Notes: generated by a model not told the origin, from the sequence alone. 64,000 bases of DNA from Paenibacillus assamensis DSM 18201 (GCF_000422445.1 NZ_AULU01000003.1:617596-681595), one strand, 5' to 3'. Counted from the stretch's first letter, positions 26,949 to 37,234 are shown. Made by a program: numbers and translations.

Positions 26949-28046
26949 TTATGAGTTATTTTCCTGAAGCGCTTTAATCAGTTGTGTAATTGCTACCTTT
27001 TCTGCATCCTGCATACCTTGCAACGATTCATTAATGGATTGAAGTATCTTTCTATCATCAATCATTTGACCTTTGATTACTTTGTTACGTTGCGCATACG
27101 CACGCTTCTCCAACCACTGAAACTCTGCCAATAGAGAGGTGTCCGCAGTCAAATGACCTTGCTGCTGTAAATATTTAATTCTTCTGATCATCATCATCTT
27201 ATGTTCCCACAATATATGAAACGGCCGCACATCAAAGTATTTAGTACCATCAATCATTTTAGTCGTGAACTCTTGCAGCAGAGGGTAAATATCCATTCCG
27301 AAAATTCCTTCTACTGGATGCTGCTGAATCTTAAGTCGCTCCGTGGAATTTTTCCCCTCCAAGTAGTCTTGCAATGTCTCAATAATAAGCTGCAAGTCAA
27401 AATCAAATCTTGCTAATCCTGCTCCAAATTTACTATTCTCATAATCGGCAGGCTCCAATCGTTTGAAAGAATTGATCAGCGTGTGAACACCCGAATCCAC
27501 AGAATACGCTTGTTCAAATTGTTCAAAGCTAACTTCCTGCATAGAGAACTGGCGATTTTTATCAAAGATGGCTACATGATAGATTTGCCGCTCCAAGTCA
27601 TACCCATAGATGAAAATATCATGGATAAAGTGATATTGCTGATAGCATCCAGTGTTGCTAATGTAGTACTCATCTACGTACGTAACGACATAGGATTCAC
27701 GCTCTAGTTGTGTAATCAAGTATTTATGAATATCTACTCCAAGCTGCTTCAATATCTTCTTGTCGCTATGCTTGTACTCCAACCAAGGCAGATTTCGATA
27801 AGCAATCATTAAGTCTGGATAGAAGTCCAACCGACATTCCCCAAGATCGTTCAAGTAATGCTTCGAAACAAACAATTGAATATAGCTGCTGTGAATCCAA
27901 GGCTGCGCATATTCAAATGGTTGCAATACACCTAACACATAAGCATGTCCCAAGAATCCATATATTTGAGGCTTTTCAAATGGCAGTATGACAACCTTCT
28001 TGGTCTTATCAACAAGCGCTGATTCTACTTCTAACATATCTATCAT
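26949..28046 (-). CDS. BtrH-like (papain/C39-like fold) protein lacking an evident nucleophile
   Basis: The protein is about 365 aa. Residues about 30-170 follow the BtrH N-terminal/C39-like plan: a tyrosine-rich strand (YVDEYYIS), then HFIHDIFIYGYD with the base histidine, then a short strand ending FD, which would be the third residue. At the N-terminal position where the family has its cysteine, the sequence reads YGFLGHAYVLGVL, without Cys. The rest is helical. In butirosin biosynthesis BtrH moves an acyl group from an ACP to an amine. Here, without the Cys, a structural or accessory role beside the BtrH-like domain of the PKS at 29543 is possible. The start at 28046 is preferred because GGAGGTC lies eight bases before it. 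Confidence 0.6.
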   Translation of the reverse strand: MIDMLEVESALVDKTKKVVILPFEKPQIYGFLGHAYVLGVLQPFEYAQPWIHSSYIQLFVSKHYLNDLGECRLDFYPDLMIAYRNLPWLEYKHSDKKILKQLGVDIHKYLITQLERESYVVTYVDEYYISNTGCYQQYHFIHDIFIYGYDLERQIYHVAIFDKNRQFSMQEVSFEQFEQAYSVDSGVHTLINSFKRLEPADYENSKFGAGLARFDFDLQLIIETLQDYLEGKNSTERLKIQQHPVEGIFGMDIYPLLQEFTTKMIDGTKYFDVRPFHILWEHKMMMIRRIKYLQQQGHLTADTSLLAEFQWLEKRAYAQRNKVIKGQMIDDRKILQSINESLQGMQDAEKVAITQLIKALQENNS

Positions 28047-28085
28047 GCGGTTGACCTCCATTTATCTAGGTGGGAGCTCTGTCTA

Positions 28086-29228
28086 TTAAAAAGATTGAGG
28101 GTCAGCGAACAACCTTGTGCAGCGATTGCACATCATGAGATTGGTCGTTTGGAGATAATCGCGGAATCGGGTCGCACGCTCCCCTTCCCACATTTCGGCA
28201 AAGCTATTCTCGTAAATGTTGCCATACTTATAGTCCGGCAAATCTACACATGGGTACACATCACCGGTACGGCGTATAACCATTTCATGCCACGGCGCCA
28301 CACATTTCGTACGACCGAACACATTATCAATATCTGAATAATAGTCATGAATATCAACATAATCAGAGGAGTCGATCCCTTCTGAAGCCCACAACTCCTC
28401 TAACTCCTTTTTCAACAGCACCGTATCCATCGGTATCGACTCTTCTACAAATCCTTGCCATGCAGGCGACACATCGCAATCCAAATCGTGCTTCATCTGC
28501 GTCGCATAGGCACGACCTCGTTCTGGTGTTGTGAACAAGAGCGGTGCCAAGTTGACAGACAAATCACGACGCGACCCAAATGGGTTACGCGGATTATGCA
28601 GCTCTATTGTGGCGTCACTGAATCGCTCGCGCAGCGCACTCATAAATTGCTTGATGCTAAGATAATTCGTTGGTGAAAGAACCATCGTAATATGGATAAA
28701 TGGGAACCTCTTCTTACGTCTGCGTTTCTCCGCAATAAGTGCTTCAATGTTCTCACATATCTTTTGATAACTTCCTTTACCTCGAATCGCATCATGGAAC
28801 TCTTCGGGTCCATCAATGGAAATGTTCATTCCAACGATATTTTCCATAATGAACTCAATACGGTTTTTAATTAATGATCCGTTCGTTAACAAGAAGATAT
28901 TCGCTTTTCGCTTCCGAAGATGCTCCACGAGTTCTGTAAAATGCTTGTACAACATAGGTTCACCGCCAGTAATAAGAACGCCAAGATTTTTGTTCACAGC
29001 CGTGACTTCATCTAGAAACTTCTTCAATACCTCAATATCCAACTGCTCGCGAATCGCACGTTGCGGCTCTTTAAGCGCCCATCCTGTATCTCCCCAAATA
29101 TGGCAGAAGTTGCAGCGATAATTGCATAGCTCTGATGGGTATAGCGTAAGCTGCTTAATTTCTGGTTTTAAGTTTTGGACATGCTCGATTAGAGCTGTAC
29201 CACCGAGTTCCCCTGCTTTTGTTAACAT
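28086..29228 (-). CDS. Radical SAM/SPASM enzyme
   Basis: This 380-aa protein has the iron-sulfur motif C-x3-C-x2-C (ELCNYRCNFCHIWG, about residues 33-46), the glycine-rich SAM region (LITGGEPMLY) and a C-terminal SPASM cysteine set (TKCVAPWH, VYPCVDLPDY, MMCNRCTRLF) for auxiliary clusters. SPASM enzymes modify peptides or oxidise sugars and cyclitols. In this operon it sits between a free ACP and a BtrH-like protein, so it may act on a carrier-bound intermediate or on the acceptor; which is open. GGGGGAG precedes the ATG. Confidence 0.85.
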   Translation of the reverse strand: MLTKAGELGGTALIEHVQNLKPEIKQLTLYPSELCNYRCNFCHIWGDTGWALKEPQRAIREQLDIEVLKKFLDEVTAVNKNLGVLITGGEPMLYKHFTELVEHLRKRKANIFLLTNGSLIKNRIEFIMENIVGMNISIDGPEEFHDAIRGKGSYQKICENIEALIAEKRRRKKRFPFIHITMVLSPTNYLSIKQFMSALRERFSDATIELHNPRNPFGSRRDLSVNLAPLLFTTPERGRAYATQMKHDLDCDVSPAWQGFVEESIPMDTVLLKKELEELWASEGIDSSDYVDIHDYYSDIDNVFGRTKCVAPWHEMVIRRTGDVYPCVDLPDYKYGNIYENSFAEMWEGERATRFRDYLQTTNLMMCNRCTRLFADPQSF

Positions 29229-29248
29229 GATAATCTCCCCCTTTTGTC

Positions 29249-29515
29249 TTATTCCTGGCCCTGGTTCAAGCTAATATAATTCATGATTTGGTTAATCGTG
29301 CTGAAGTTACGGAAATCGAGATCCTCGTCGTTCCATGCCACCCCAAATTCCATCTCTGTCGCGATAACCAGCTTAATGAATGTCATAGAGTTAATACCGA
29401 GAGAAGATAGATCATCGTCTGGATCAATGTTCTCAAGCATTTGCGGATCATCCACGTTATCCTTCAAAATTTCGATTACTTTCATTTTTAGTTCATCCAT
29501 CGTTTCGATTGTCAT
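29249..29515 (-). CDS. Free-standing acyl carrier protein
   Basis: The 88-aa acidic protein has the phosphopantetheine site in DDDLSSLGINSMTFIKL (Ser about residue 56, GxNSM instead of the commoner GxDSL). It follows the last PKS by 27 bases and precedes the radical SAM gene by 20. It probably carries a tailored or loaded unit in the pathway. Confidence 0.85.
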   Translation of the reverse strand: MTIETMDELKMKVIEILKDNVDDPQMLENIDPDDDLSSLGINSMTFIKLVIATEMEFGVAWNDEDLDFRNFSTINQIMNYISLNQGQE

Positions 29516-29542
29516 TATAAATTCCTCCTATTAGTTGGGTAA

Positions 29543-32500
29543 TCATGTGCATTCAAGTTGATCCATGAATGTCGACAGAAATTGCTGTTCAGCTTCCCAT
29601 AATCGTTCCAGTCTGGCATGCATGGCCTCGATCCTATCCATTTGATAAGTGGGTACGTACAAAAAGCGTACGCTCCCTTTCCGAATCGTCTCCCACTGCT
29701 CCACACATGCTTGATGAGCTACAACAACAGCGGCATCAGCTCCGTAAAGAGCCGTTAGCCGGTAGCCTTCTACTTGCTTGGCGTTCAATATTTGATTCAA
29801 TGTCTCAACGATCACTTCAATCTCCTGCTTGTAAAGCTCTTCTGAAGAACTGACTGCTTTGATCCACCCTACAAATTGATGCAGCACGGCTATACTTTCG
29901 TCCAGAAGACGGCGGTTCTGAAGCTGGTTGTTAGCAAACAACTGTTGAAGCTCTGCCAACTCGGGCTTCCATGGGCTGGCACCGTGATTGAATTCCGTGA
30001 TGTAATAAGCAACTCGCTGCTCCTGTTGTTGAAAATGATCTTGGAATCCTCGGCACGCGCGTACGAGATCCTCATAGTCGATCATGCATGGCTTGTACGT
30101 AAGATTTTCACGTCGATCATGCTCGAAAATATGGAACTTCTGACTATGTTCATCACAGCCGTAAATGAGAATCGTATGATCCACATGCTGCTTTTGATAC
30201 GCATCTTTACGAAATGGTACATAGTAGCTGTCTATCCACACAATAACGGGATGCCCTTGACGGATACGCTGTATGATCTCTTCTGTGATGTTCGTGAATT
30301 CGCTGCCCGTGTGCACCGTTAGATGGAATTGTGAAAATAAAGTCTCAATCGGCTGAACTTCTTGGTAGCGAAGCTCGTATCCACCAGCACCTTCTGTATG
30401 CTCGCTACGGTGGAATCCGATTACATCATTGAGGAGAAATGGCAGTATGCTGCCTCCAAAATGATTAACTACTGGGAAAAAGGAATTGTAGAAACAATTG
30501 CGGTAGTATAAATCGTTAAATGGCTCCATGTCTGGCAATATAAACGTATCCGAGTTGTACATTGAATCTAAGTCAGCTTCCTCCACGAACATAGAGCTGC
30601 TAGATCGTTCGCTAGCTGCGACATCATCTGCCATGGCCAGCCGCTCGCTACTTACCTGCTGTACCGAATCATCCACATCCACGGGCATAGCTTCACCTGT
30701 CTGTTGCTCCAAGCAAGCCGCAGCTTCACGAATCGTGGAATATTGGTATAGCTGCTCCGAGCTAAATGCCAATCCTACTTGCTCTAGCTCCACTTCCAAG
30801 CGTATTGCTAAAATGGAATTGCCTCCAAGCTCGAAGAAATCATCATCTACATTGATGTCTTCAACACCTAGCAGTTGTTCCCACAATTGGGCCAGCTTTA
30901 TTTCTGTTGGGGTATACTTTCCGTCCGTCTTTCCATGTAAACGAGGTGTAAGTGTCATGGAAGTATGCGTAGAAGACAATGACGGAATCGAACTCGTTTC
31001 TTTGCTGCATCCGGCTGCATTCGCTTCAGTTGCTGACCAAGCCTTATAGATGTCAGCGGCTGGATCAATCCAGCATCTTGATGGTTCAAAGCTATATACA
31101 GGAAGGTGCAGCTTCCTACGATGGCGCCCTTCGTAGAACCGTTCCCAGTCCACTTCAACACCCTGTACAATGTGCTCAGCAAGCTGCTCTAGTTGACTCC
31201 GCACCAGCGTGCCACTATCAGCAGCTTGTACGATCAGTTTCTGCGCAGCCTCATTGAGGACTCTCCATTCATCAGAAGTTCGCTCCGTATGCTGCCGTAC
31301 TTCTCGGCGTCCGCTTGCGATTCGATGTTCATCGTAATAGATGCCGTTCTTCACATTGTGCTGCAAGCCATGTTCCGCTATCGTTTGCAGCTTGTTCAGC
31401 AAGTCGGACTTGCTGCTCGCAATAACGGCCAATCTACAGCTGTAATGTCCTCTGCCTGTATTCGCTGTATAACAAATATCTTCAAAGCTCCCATCTAGCT
31501 TAGGCAGCTCAGTGACATAGGACAAAATGAGACGTTCTAAGGACGGTTTGGTCTTGGCTGATATGATGATTAAGCTATCGACTCCATCATCATTCATATG
31601 GCCTTGAACCGTTTCATCGATCCTCACAGGCGCTTCTTCCAAGACGAGATGACAGTTCGTCCCACTGAACCCAAATGAACTCACGCCGCATCTTCGCGGA
31701 GTACCTTCATCTGTCTCCCAATCTGCCAAGCGATCATTCACGTAGAGCGGTGAACGTTCAAAGGGAATATTTCGGTTCGGTTTCGTAAAATGCAGTGTAG
31801 ACGGCAGCTTCTTATACTTGAGTGCAGCGATAGCTTTCGCTAGTCCTGCAACACCTGAGGCTGCGTCTAAATGGCCAATGTTGGTCTTAACTGAACCTAT
31901 GGCGCAAAATTGCCTTCGGCTCGTATAGCTGCTGAACGCTCTTCCAATCCCGTCTACTTCTATCGGATCGCCTAGCTTCGTTCCGGTCCCATGCGCTTCG
32001 ATATAGCCGATCGTATCTGGATGGACGCCTGCATCCTCCCAAGCTCGAATGAGCAATCTCTCCTGCGAAGCTGCATTAGGTGCAGTCAGACCAACAGACA
32101 TGCCATCTTGATTCGTAGCACTGCCTCGAATGACAGCATGGATCGGATCTCGATCCCGTATAGCTTGATCCAGCGGCTTAAGCAGCACAGCAACCGTGCC
32201 TTCTCCCCACATCGTGCCGTCAGAACTGTCATCGAACGCACTCGTCTTTCGATGGGAAGATTCAATTCCAATTTCGAACAAGCCGTCTACAGGCATTAGC
32301 ATCACCTTGACTCCGCCTGCGATCGCCATATCGCACTCCCCGTTGCGTATCGCTGTACATGCAAGATGAACAGCTACTAAGGAAGAGGAACATGCCGTGT
32401 CCACAAGCAGCGCAGGACCTTGCAAATCAAGTAAGTAAGCAATACGACCAACCATAATCGAAGGCGTATTTCCCGTACTCGCCATCGGAATATGAGATGG

Positions 32501-33019
32501 CTGATGCTTCGTAATATACTGGCCATATACAGGCCAATCCGCATATCCGAGATAAATGCCTGTCTTGCTGCCTTGAATGCGTTTGCCACCATAACCAGCG
32601 TCTTCAATCGCTTCCCATGCGGTTTGCAAGAACAACCGCTGGTTGGGGTCCATTAAGGCAGCTTCCTTAGGAGATAAATTGAAAAATCCGTAATCGAACT
32701 TATCAATATTCTCCAAATAGCCGCCATAACTAAAGCGCACTTCCTCTTCACTTAACGGCGTGAACGCTCGAACAAACGATAGACTATCTCGCTGCCTCGA
32801 CGAAGGCAGCGGTCCGATGAAGTCGCGGCCTTGCTCCAGGTTGTCCCAAAATTGCTCGATGTTACTCGCACCAGGCATTTTTAAGGAAAGCCCAATAATT
32901 GCAATGTCCTTCGTTCCTGAAGCCTCTTGCTTCAACGTCCGAAGCAACTGCAAAGCTACTTCTTCATCCAATCGTCCCGCACCAACTTGCTCGAATATTT
33001 GGCTCGCTAGATTATCCAT
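29543..33019 (-). CDS. Trans-AT PKS: KS-ACP fused to a BtrH/C39-like domain
   Basis: The 1158-aa protein has a ketosynthase at about 37-465 with Cys210 (VDTACSSS), the first His in EAHGTGT and the second in NIGHL. There is no AT domain. An ACP with FFELGGNSI lies near 740. From about 835 to the end is a domain with an N-terminal nucleophile candidate Cys842 (YYRNCFYNSFF), then HVDHTILIYG (His945/His948) and FEHD (Asp968), the order expected for a C39/BtrH-type cysteine acyltransferase. There is no thioesterase in the locus, so this domain may release the chain by transferring it to an amine. ATG with GGAGG; it overlaps the preceding PKS by 8 bases. Confidence 0.85.
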   Translation of the reverse strand: MDNLASQIFEQVGAGRLDEEVALQLLRTLKQEASGTKDIAIIGLSLKMPGASNIEQFWDNLEQGRDFIGPLPSSRQRDSLSFVRAFTPLSEEEVRFSYGGYLENIDKFDYGFFNLSPKEAALMDPNQRLFLQTAWEAIEDAGYGGKRIQGSKTGIYLGYADWPVYGQYITKHQPSHIPMASTGNTPSIMVGRIAYLLDLQGPALLVDTACSSSLVAVHLACTAIRNGECDMAIAGGVKVMLMPVDGLFEIGIESSHRKTSAFDDSSDGTMWGEGTVAVLLKPLDQAIRDRDPIHAVIRGSATNQDGMSVGLTAPNAASQERLLIRAWEDAGVHPDTIGYIEAHGTGTKLGDPIEVDGIGRAFSSYTSRRQFCAIGSVKTNIGHLDAASGVAGLAKAIAALKYKKLPSTLHFTKPNRNIPFERSPLYVNDRLADWETDEGTPRRCGVSSFGFSGTNCHLVLEEAPVRIDETVQGHMNDDGVDSLIIISAKTKPSLERLILSYVTELPKLDGSFEDICYTANTGRGHYSCRLAVIASSKSDLLNKLQTIAEHGLQHNVKNGIYYDEHRIASGRREVRQHTERTSDEWRVLNEAAQKLIVQAADSGTLVRSQLEQLAEHIVQGVEVDWERFYEGRHRRKLHLPVYSFEPSRCWIDPAADIYKAWSATEANAAGCSKETSSIPSLSSTHTSMTLTPRLHGKTDGKYTPTEIKLAQLWEQLLGVEDINVDDDFFELGGNSILAIRLEVELEQVGLAFSSEQLYQYSTIREAAACLEQQTGEAMPVDVDDSVQQVSSERLAMADDVAASERSSSSMFVEEADLDSMYNSDTFILPDMEPFNDLYYRNCFYNSFFPVVNHFGGSILPFLLNDVIGFHRSEHTEGAGGYELRYQEVQPIETLFSQFHLTVHTGSEFTNITEEIIQRIRQGHPVIVWIDSYYVPFRKDAYQKQHVDHTILIYGCDEHSQKFHIFEHDRRENLTYKPCMIDYEDLVRACRGFQDHFQQQEQRVAYYITEFNHGASPWKPELAELQQLFANNQLQNRRLLDESIAVLHQFVGWIKAVSSSEELYKQEIEVIVETLNQILNAKQVEGYRLTALYGADAAVVVAHQACVEQWETIRKGSVRFLYVPTYQMDRIEAMHARLERLWEAEQQFLSTFMDQLECT

Positions 33020-36000
33020 TAGTTACCTCCAGCTCACGAAATCGTCGAACCGCATCCTTTACCGATAATTCGCCGTGTTTCATTCGACCAAACATGTCTA
33101 GAATCACCTCGTCAAACGGGTCCTGCTGGCTAGATTCCAACCTTCGCACTGCTATTCCTAGTGCCTCTCCCTTTGAATCTAATGTGTTCAACCGCAAGTC
33201 GCTCGTCGCAGCCCTACTCGTAATAACCGCATGCAGATGGCTAGTTATTCGTGCTACGGTTGGATAGGAGAACAAATCCGAGATCGTGATTAGGCTTGGA
33301 AACACTTCATCGATAGCCCGATGCACTCTTGTGATGAGTATCGAATCTCCTCCAATTTCGAAGAAATTCGCGTGTACATCCAGTTCCTCGTATCCAAGCA
33401 CCCGCTTCCATGCCCGTATGACGACTCCCTCAATTTCACTATACGTGCTGGGTACTTCATTCCATCCGGCTGTATTTGCTGCTTCTGCTGCTGTATTCCG
33501 ATTGCCCGAAGCACTTCTTGAAGATTTCTCCCCACCTTGCGTAGAACTCGCCAGCAGTCGTTCGTGTTGAACCTGCTCAGATTGACGGAAAGGCAGCCGA
33601 TCACCTAAAGCGAATAATCCACTTTGGTGATTCCAATAGCCTACAATGGCTTGCCGGATCGATACGTGTGCAGACATAGAGTCGGTCACATTTTCGGTTC
33701 CGGTCTCCCCATTTGCAACAGATGACTGAAGCAGCTCTTGAAAAGCTTGCACTCCTTGCTCCGCTGACATGAGACAGAACATTTCCTTGGATTCATCGGC
33801 ATCGTCATCCTCAGATACGCCAATCTGCTTCCACGCAGGCCAGTTTATGGTCAATGTCCTCAAGCCCAATCGATTGCGGAAAGCTGAATATCCATCCAAA
33901 TAGGCATTCCCCGCCGTATAGGGACCTGAGCCGATTCCTCCAACTAGCGTTATCGCTGATGAGAATAAGACGAAGAAGTCCGGCTTATCTGCCCTTGTTA
34001 AGTGATCCAATAACCAGGTACCCGTTGTCTTCGCGGCAACAATCGATCTCAACTCAGTTGTATTTAATTGGCTAATAACGTTCCCCTCTGCTAAACCAGC
34101 AGCATGCACGACCCCTGCAATTCTTCCATATCTCTGCCGCAGCTCTGTTATAGCCTTACTTATTTGCCCTTCATCTGCCGTATCTGCACGAATGAATTCA
34201 ACCTGCGTCCCCCGTGCTTCCATTTCACGAATCGCTCTTATTGCTCGAATGCTCCATCGTTCTTTACCTTCATGCTCGATAGCAGACCACTGCTCCCGCG
34301 GAGGCAACAGCGTTCTTCCCAACAGAGCAAGATGAATGTTCCCTTTCGCTTCTGTGGCAAGATGTGCGGCAATAAGCAAGCCAATGCTGCCAAGCCCCCC
34401 CGTAATGACATATACGCCATCAGCATCGATATGCACAGATTGACTGACAAGATGCCTCTTATCCACATGAAGCACATCCACTCGTTCTACATAACGCTGG
34501 CCATCGCGATACGATGTCCAGAATTCATTAGATTCCGTCCCAAGCTCTGACTCGATAACATCCGTTGCATCTGTTCCCTCGTCCAGATCGATCCAACGCA
34601 GGCGGATATGGGGATTCTCCCAACCAATCGCCTTGCTGAGCCCGATCATAGCCGATTGCTCTGGCTGTATTCGCGCTTGATCTGCTACAACTTCGTCAGC
34701 ATATTGCGACAAAACTATCATGTTTAGCGGCTCGTTGCTTGATCGACGTGTTAGCGCATGTGCTAGACGATAAAATCTATACATCGTCTGATCCAATACT
34801 TGCTCATGCGCCTCCACCTCTGCATGGTCTGCTTGCCCGTGCTTGTGTATATAACGCAGGTCTACGATATGAGTAAACGAGACATCTGCCATATCTAGCA
34901 GAAGCTGCTCATAATCTTGCGCCTCATCACGTATGACGTAACTGAGCGCGTCCCTCCGCTCATACTGCTCGCCCATTACCACTTGGATGACGGATGCACT
35001 TGCATCTTCCCAGCGACGGACTAACGAAGCTGCTGCTGCTTGACCTTCATTGTGGAACAACACGATATTCGTCTGCTTCCCTATTGTTTGACTGCTATTG
35101 CTTAAGGGCTCAGGACGCCAAATACGATGATGATAGAAACTACTTGAATGCTCCTCATCCGTATTCTCATACCCATGCCCATTCCTATGACTCAGCTGCT
35201 CGTTCACAGCATTTGATCTATCACCATTCACCTTACGAACGGAAGAGGCCTCGTCCAAGCTGCTATTGTCCAACTTAACCCAACAACGATAAGGATCAAA
35301 TGGATACGTAGGGAAACTAATCCGCTTTCTACGCTCTTTCCTATACAACTGCTCCCAATTATAGTTGGCCCCCTGCACATAAAGCTTGCCTAATTCACCA
35401 CAGAGCTCCCGATCATTTTTATCCGACTGGATAAATGAAGCTACCAGCGATGCAATGTTGGAATGCATCGTTGTCCATTGCGAGCTATTACGCTCGACTC
35501 GTTCGATATAATCAGCATACATGTAACCGCTAAGCTCAGCTTCCTGTTGATTCATAAAGGATGCAAAGCCGATCTTGTTGAATCGTACAAGCTCCTCCAA
35601 CACTTCCTCAGCACCGGTTGCCGCAATAGCAAGTCTATAGCGGTAATGCCCCCTTCCTGTACTAAGGGAGAAGCAAAGATCACCCACGTTGACCGAAGGA
35701 TTTTGCTCAATAAATTGAATGCTAGACTCCACATACGCTTTCAAGGCAGACTCCGACTGGGCAGACAGTAGAAACAAATGATAGTGAGGCTTATCCGATT
35801 TCACCACATGCTTACCTTCTGGAGCCTCTTCCAAAATAACGTGGCAGTTCGTCCCACTTATACCAAAGGAACTCACTCCGCATCTGCGCGGCGTAGGAGA
35901 ACTCTCCCATTCCATCAACTTGTCATTCACATATACCGGAGAATTTGCAAAATCAATAACTTGATTTGGCCTGTCAAAATGCAGCGTTGGATAGATGCGC

Positions 36001-37184
36001 TTATGCTTAAGAGACATCACCGCTTTTAGCAAGCCCGCAATACCGGCTGTATTGTCTAAATGACCGATGTTGCTTTTAAGCGCTCCTATTGCACAGAACT
36101 GACGTTTATCTGTAAATCGTCGGAACGCTCGCTCAAGCCCTTTATGCTCGATTGGATCCCCGAGCTTCGTTCCTGTTCCATGTGTCTCGATGTACCCAAT
36201 CGTCTCTGGGTCAATACCTGCTCGCTTCCATGCATCAACAATGACAGCCTCTTGCGCTTCTGCATTCGGAGCGGTAATACCAGCAGAACCGCCTCCGTCT
36301 TGGCTCATCGCGCTCGACTTGATAATCGCGTAGATATGATCGCGAGCTTCCTGCGCTTGATCAAGCGGCTTGATTACCATCGCTACGACACCTTCTCCTG
36401 TTCCGGTACCATCGGCATCATTATCGAATGTTCGCGCTCGGGAAGTTGATGATTCGATTCCAACCTCATACTCCCGCACGGGTATCAAATGAAGTTGAAT
36501 GCCGCCTACGATAGCCGCGTCGCACTCCCCGTTGCGAATAGCCTGACAAGCCAAGTGAACAGCGACTAGAGAAGAGGAGCATGTTGTATCCACAAGCAAG
36601 CTTGGGCCCCTTAAATCCATCAAATAAGATAATCGACTGGCGATAATCGGTCTTACATTCCCAGTCATGGATAGCGATACAGCTTCTGGCTCTACTTGGC
36701 GAATGAGCTGCAAATAGTCCGGATCCGATCCATAGCCAACGTATACACCTGTCCGGCTGCCCGCAAGCTTCCCACCGCTGTATCCAGCATCTTCAATGGC
36801 TTTCCACGCCGTTTGTAGAAACAGCCGTTGATTCGGATCGAGTAAGCTTGCTTCCTTCGGAGACAACTTGAAGAACGGGTAATCAAACTTATCGATATCC
36901 GTTAGGTACGCAGCCTCTCCATAGGCGACCTCCTCAGGATTCATACCCATTCGCTTGAAGTACAAGTCCGTGTCCTGCTTACGCAATTGTGGGAGCGGCC
37001 TGACACAATCCCTTCCCATCTCTAAATTGCTTGCGAATTGATCCACGGTATCCGCTAACGGCAGCTTCAATGCAATTCCGATAATGGCGATATCCTGATT
37101 GGCATTCGAAGTCTGATCAAAGGAAACATCATCTTCAGGTACAGCAACAGACTTACGGTTCAACTTGATTGATTGAAAATCCAC
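33012..37184 (-). CDS. Trans-AT PKS: KS-KR-ACP
   Basis: The protein of about 1390 aa has a ketosynthase at about 35-460 with Cys near 207 (VDTTCSSS), ETHGTGT and SNIGHL. A long linker follows, then a ketoreductase at about 925-1130 (VITGGLGSIGLL; VLFSSAITLVGGIGSGPYTA with catalytic Ser and Tyr; GNAYLDGYS). An ACP with FFEIGGDSI lies near 1300. There is no AT, so extender units come from the free AT just upstream. It would add a two-carbon unit and reduce it to a beta-hydroxyl. The GTG at 37184 is preferred because GGAGGTGAT lies just before it; an ATG at 37199 is in frame but poorly supported. Confidence 0.88.
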   Translation of the reverse strand: MDFQSIKLNRKSVAVPEDDVSFDQTSNANQDIAIIGIALKLPLADTVDQFASNLEMGRDCVRPLPQLRKQDTDLYFKRMGMNPEEVAYGEAAYLTDIDKFDYPFFKLSPKEASLLDPNQRLFLQTAWKAIEDAGYSGGKLAGSRTGVYVGYGSDPDYLQLIRQVEPEAVSLSMTGNVRPIIASRLSYLMDLRGPSLLVDTTCSSSLVAVHLACQAIRNGECDAAIVGGIQLHLIPVREYEVGIESSTSRARTFDNDADGTGTGEGVVAMVIKPLDQAQEARDHIYAIIKSSAMSQDGGGSAGITAPNAEAQEAVIVDAWKRAGIDPETIGYIETHGTGTKLGDPIEHKGLERAFRRFTDKRQFCAIGALKSNIGHLDNTAGIAGLLKAVMSLKHKRIYPTLHFDRPNQVIDFANSPVYVNDKLMEWESSPTPRRCGVSSFGISGTNCHVILEEAPEGKHVVKSDKPHYHLFLLSAQSESALKAYVESSIQFIEQNPSVNVGDLCFSLSTGRGHYRYRLAIAATGAEEVLEELVRFNKIGFASFMNQQEAELSGYMYADYIERVERNSSQWTTMHSNIASLVASFIQSDKNDRELCGELGKLYVQGANYNWEQLYRKERRKRISFPTYPFDPYRCWVKLDNSSLDEASSVRKVNGDRSNAVNEQLSHRNGHGYENTDEEHSSSFYHHRIWRPEPLSNSSQTIGKQTNIVLFHNEGQAAAASLVRRWEDASASVIQVVMGEQYERRDALSYVIRDEAQDYEQLLLDMADVSFTHIVDLRYIHKHGQADHAEVEAHEQVLDQTMYRFYRLAHALTRRSSNEPLNMIVLSQYADEVVADQARIQPEQSAMIGLSKAIGWENPHIRLRWIDLDEGTDATDVIESELGTESNEFWTSYRDGQRYVERVDVLHVDKRHLVSQSVHIDADGVYVITGGLGSIGLLIAAHLATEAKGNIHLALLGRTLLPPREQWSAIEHEGKERWSIRAIRAIREMEARGTQVEFIRADTADEGQISKAITELRQRYGRIAGVVHAAGLAEGNVISQLNTTELRSIVAAKTTGTWLLDHLTRADKPDFFVLFSSAITLVGGIGSGPYTAGNAYLDGYSAFRNRLGLRTLTINWPAWKQIGVSEDDDADESKEMFCLMSAEQGVQAFQELLQSSVANGETGTENVTDSMSAHVSIRQAIVGYWNHQSGLFALGDRLPFRQSEQVQHERLLASSTQGGEKSSRSASGNRNTAAEAANTAGWNEVPSTYSEIEGVVIRAWKRVLGYEELDVHANFFEIGGDSILITRVHRAIDEVFPSLITISDLFSYPTVARITSHLHAVITSRAATSDLRLNTLDSKGEALGIAVRRLESSQQDPFDEVILDMFGRMKHGELSVKDAVRRFRELEVTNG

Positions 37185-37234
37185 CTTGATCACCTCCATA
37201 CATCATCAAGCATTCACCACAGTCAACAATACTC

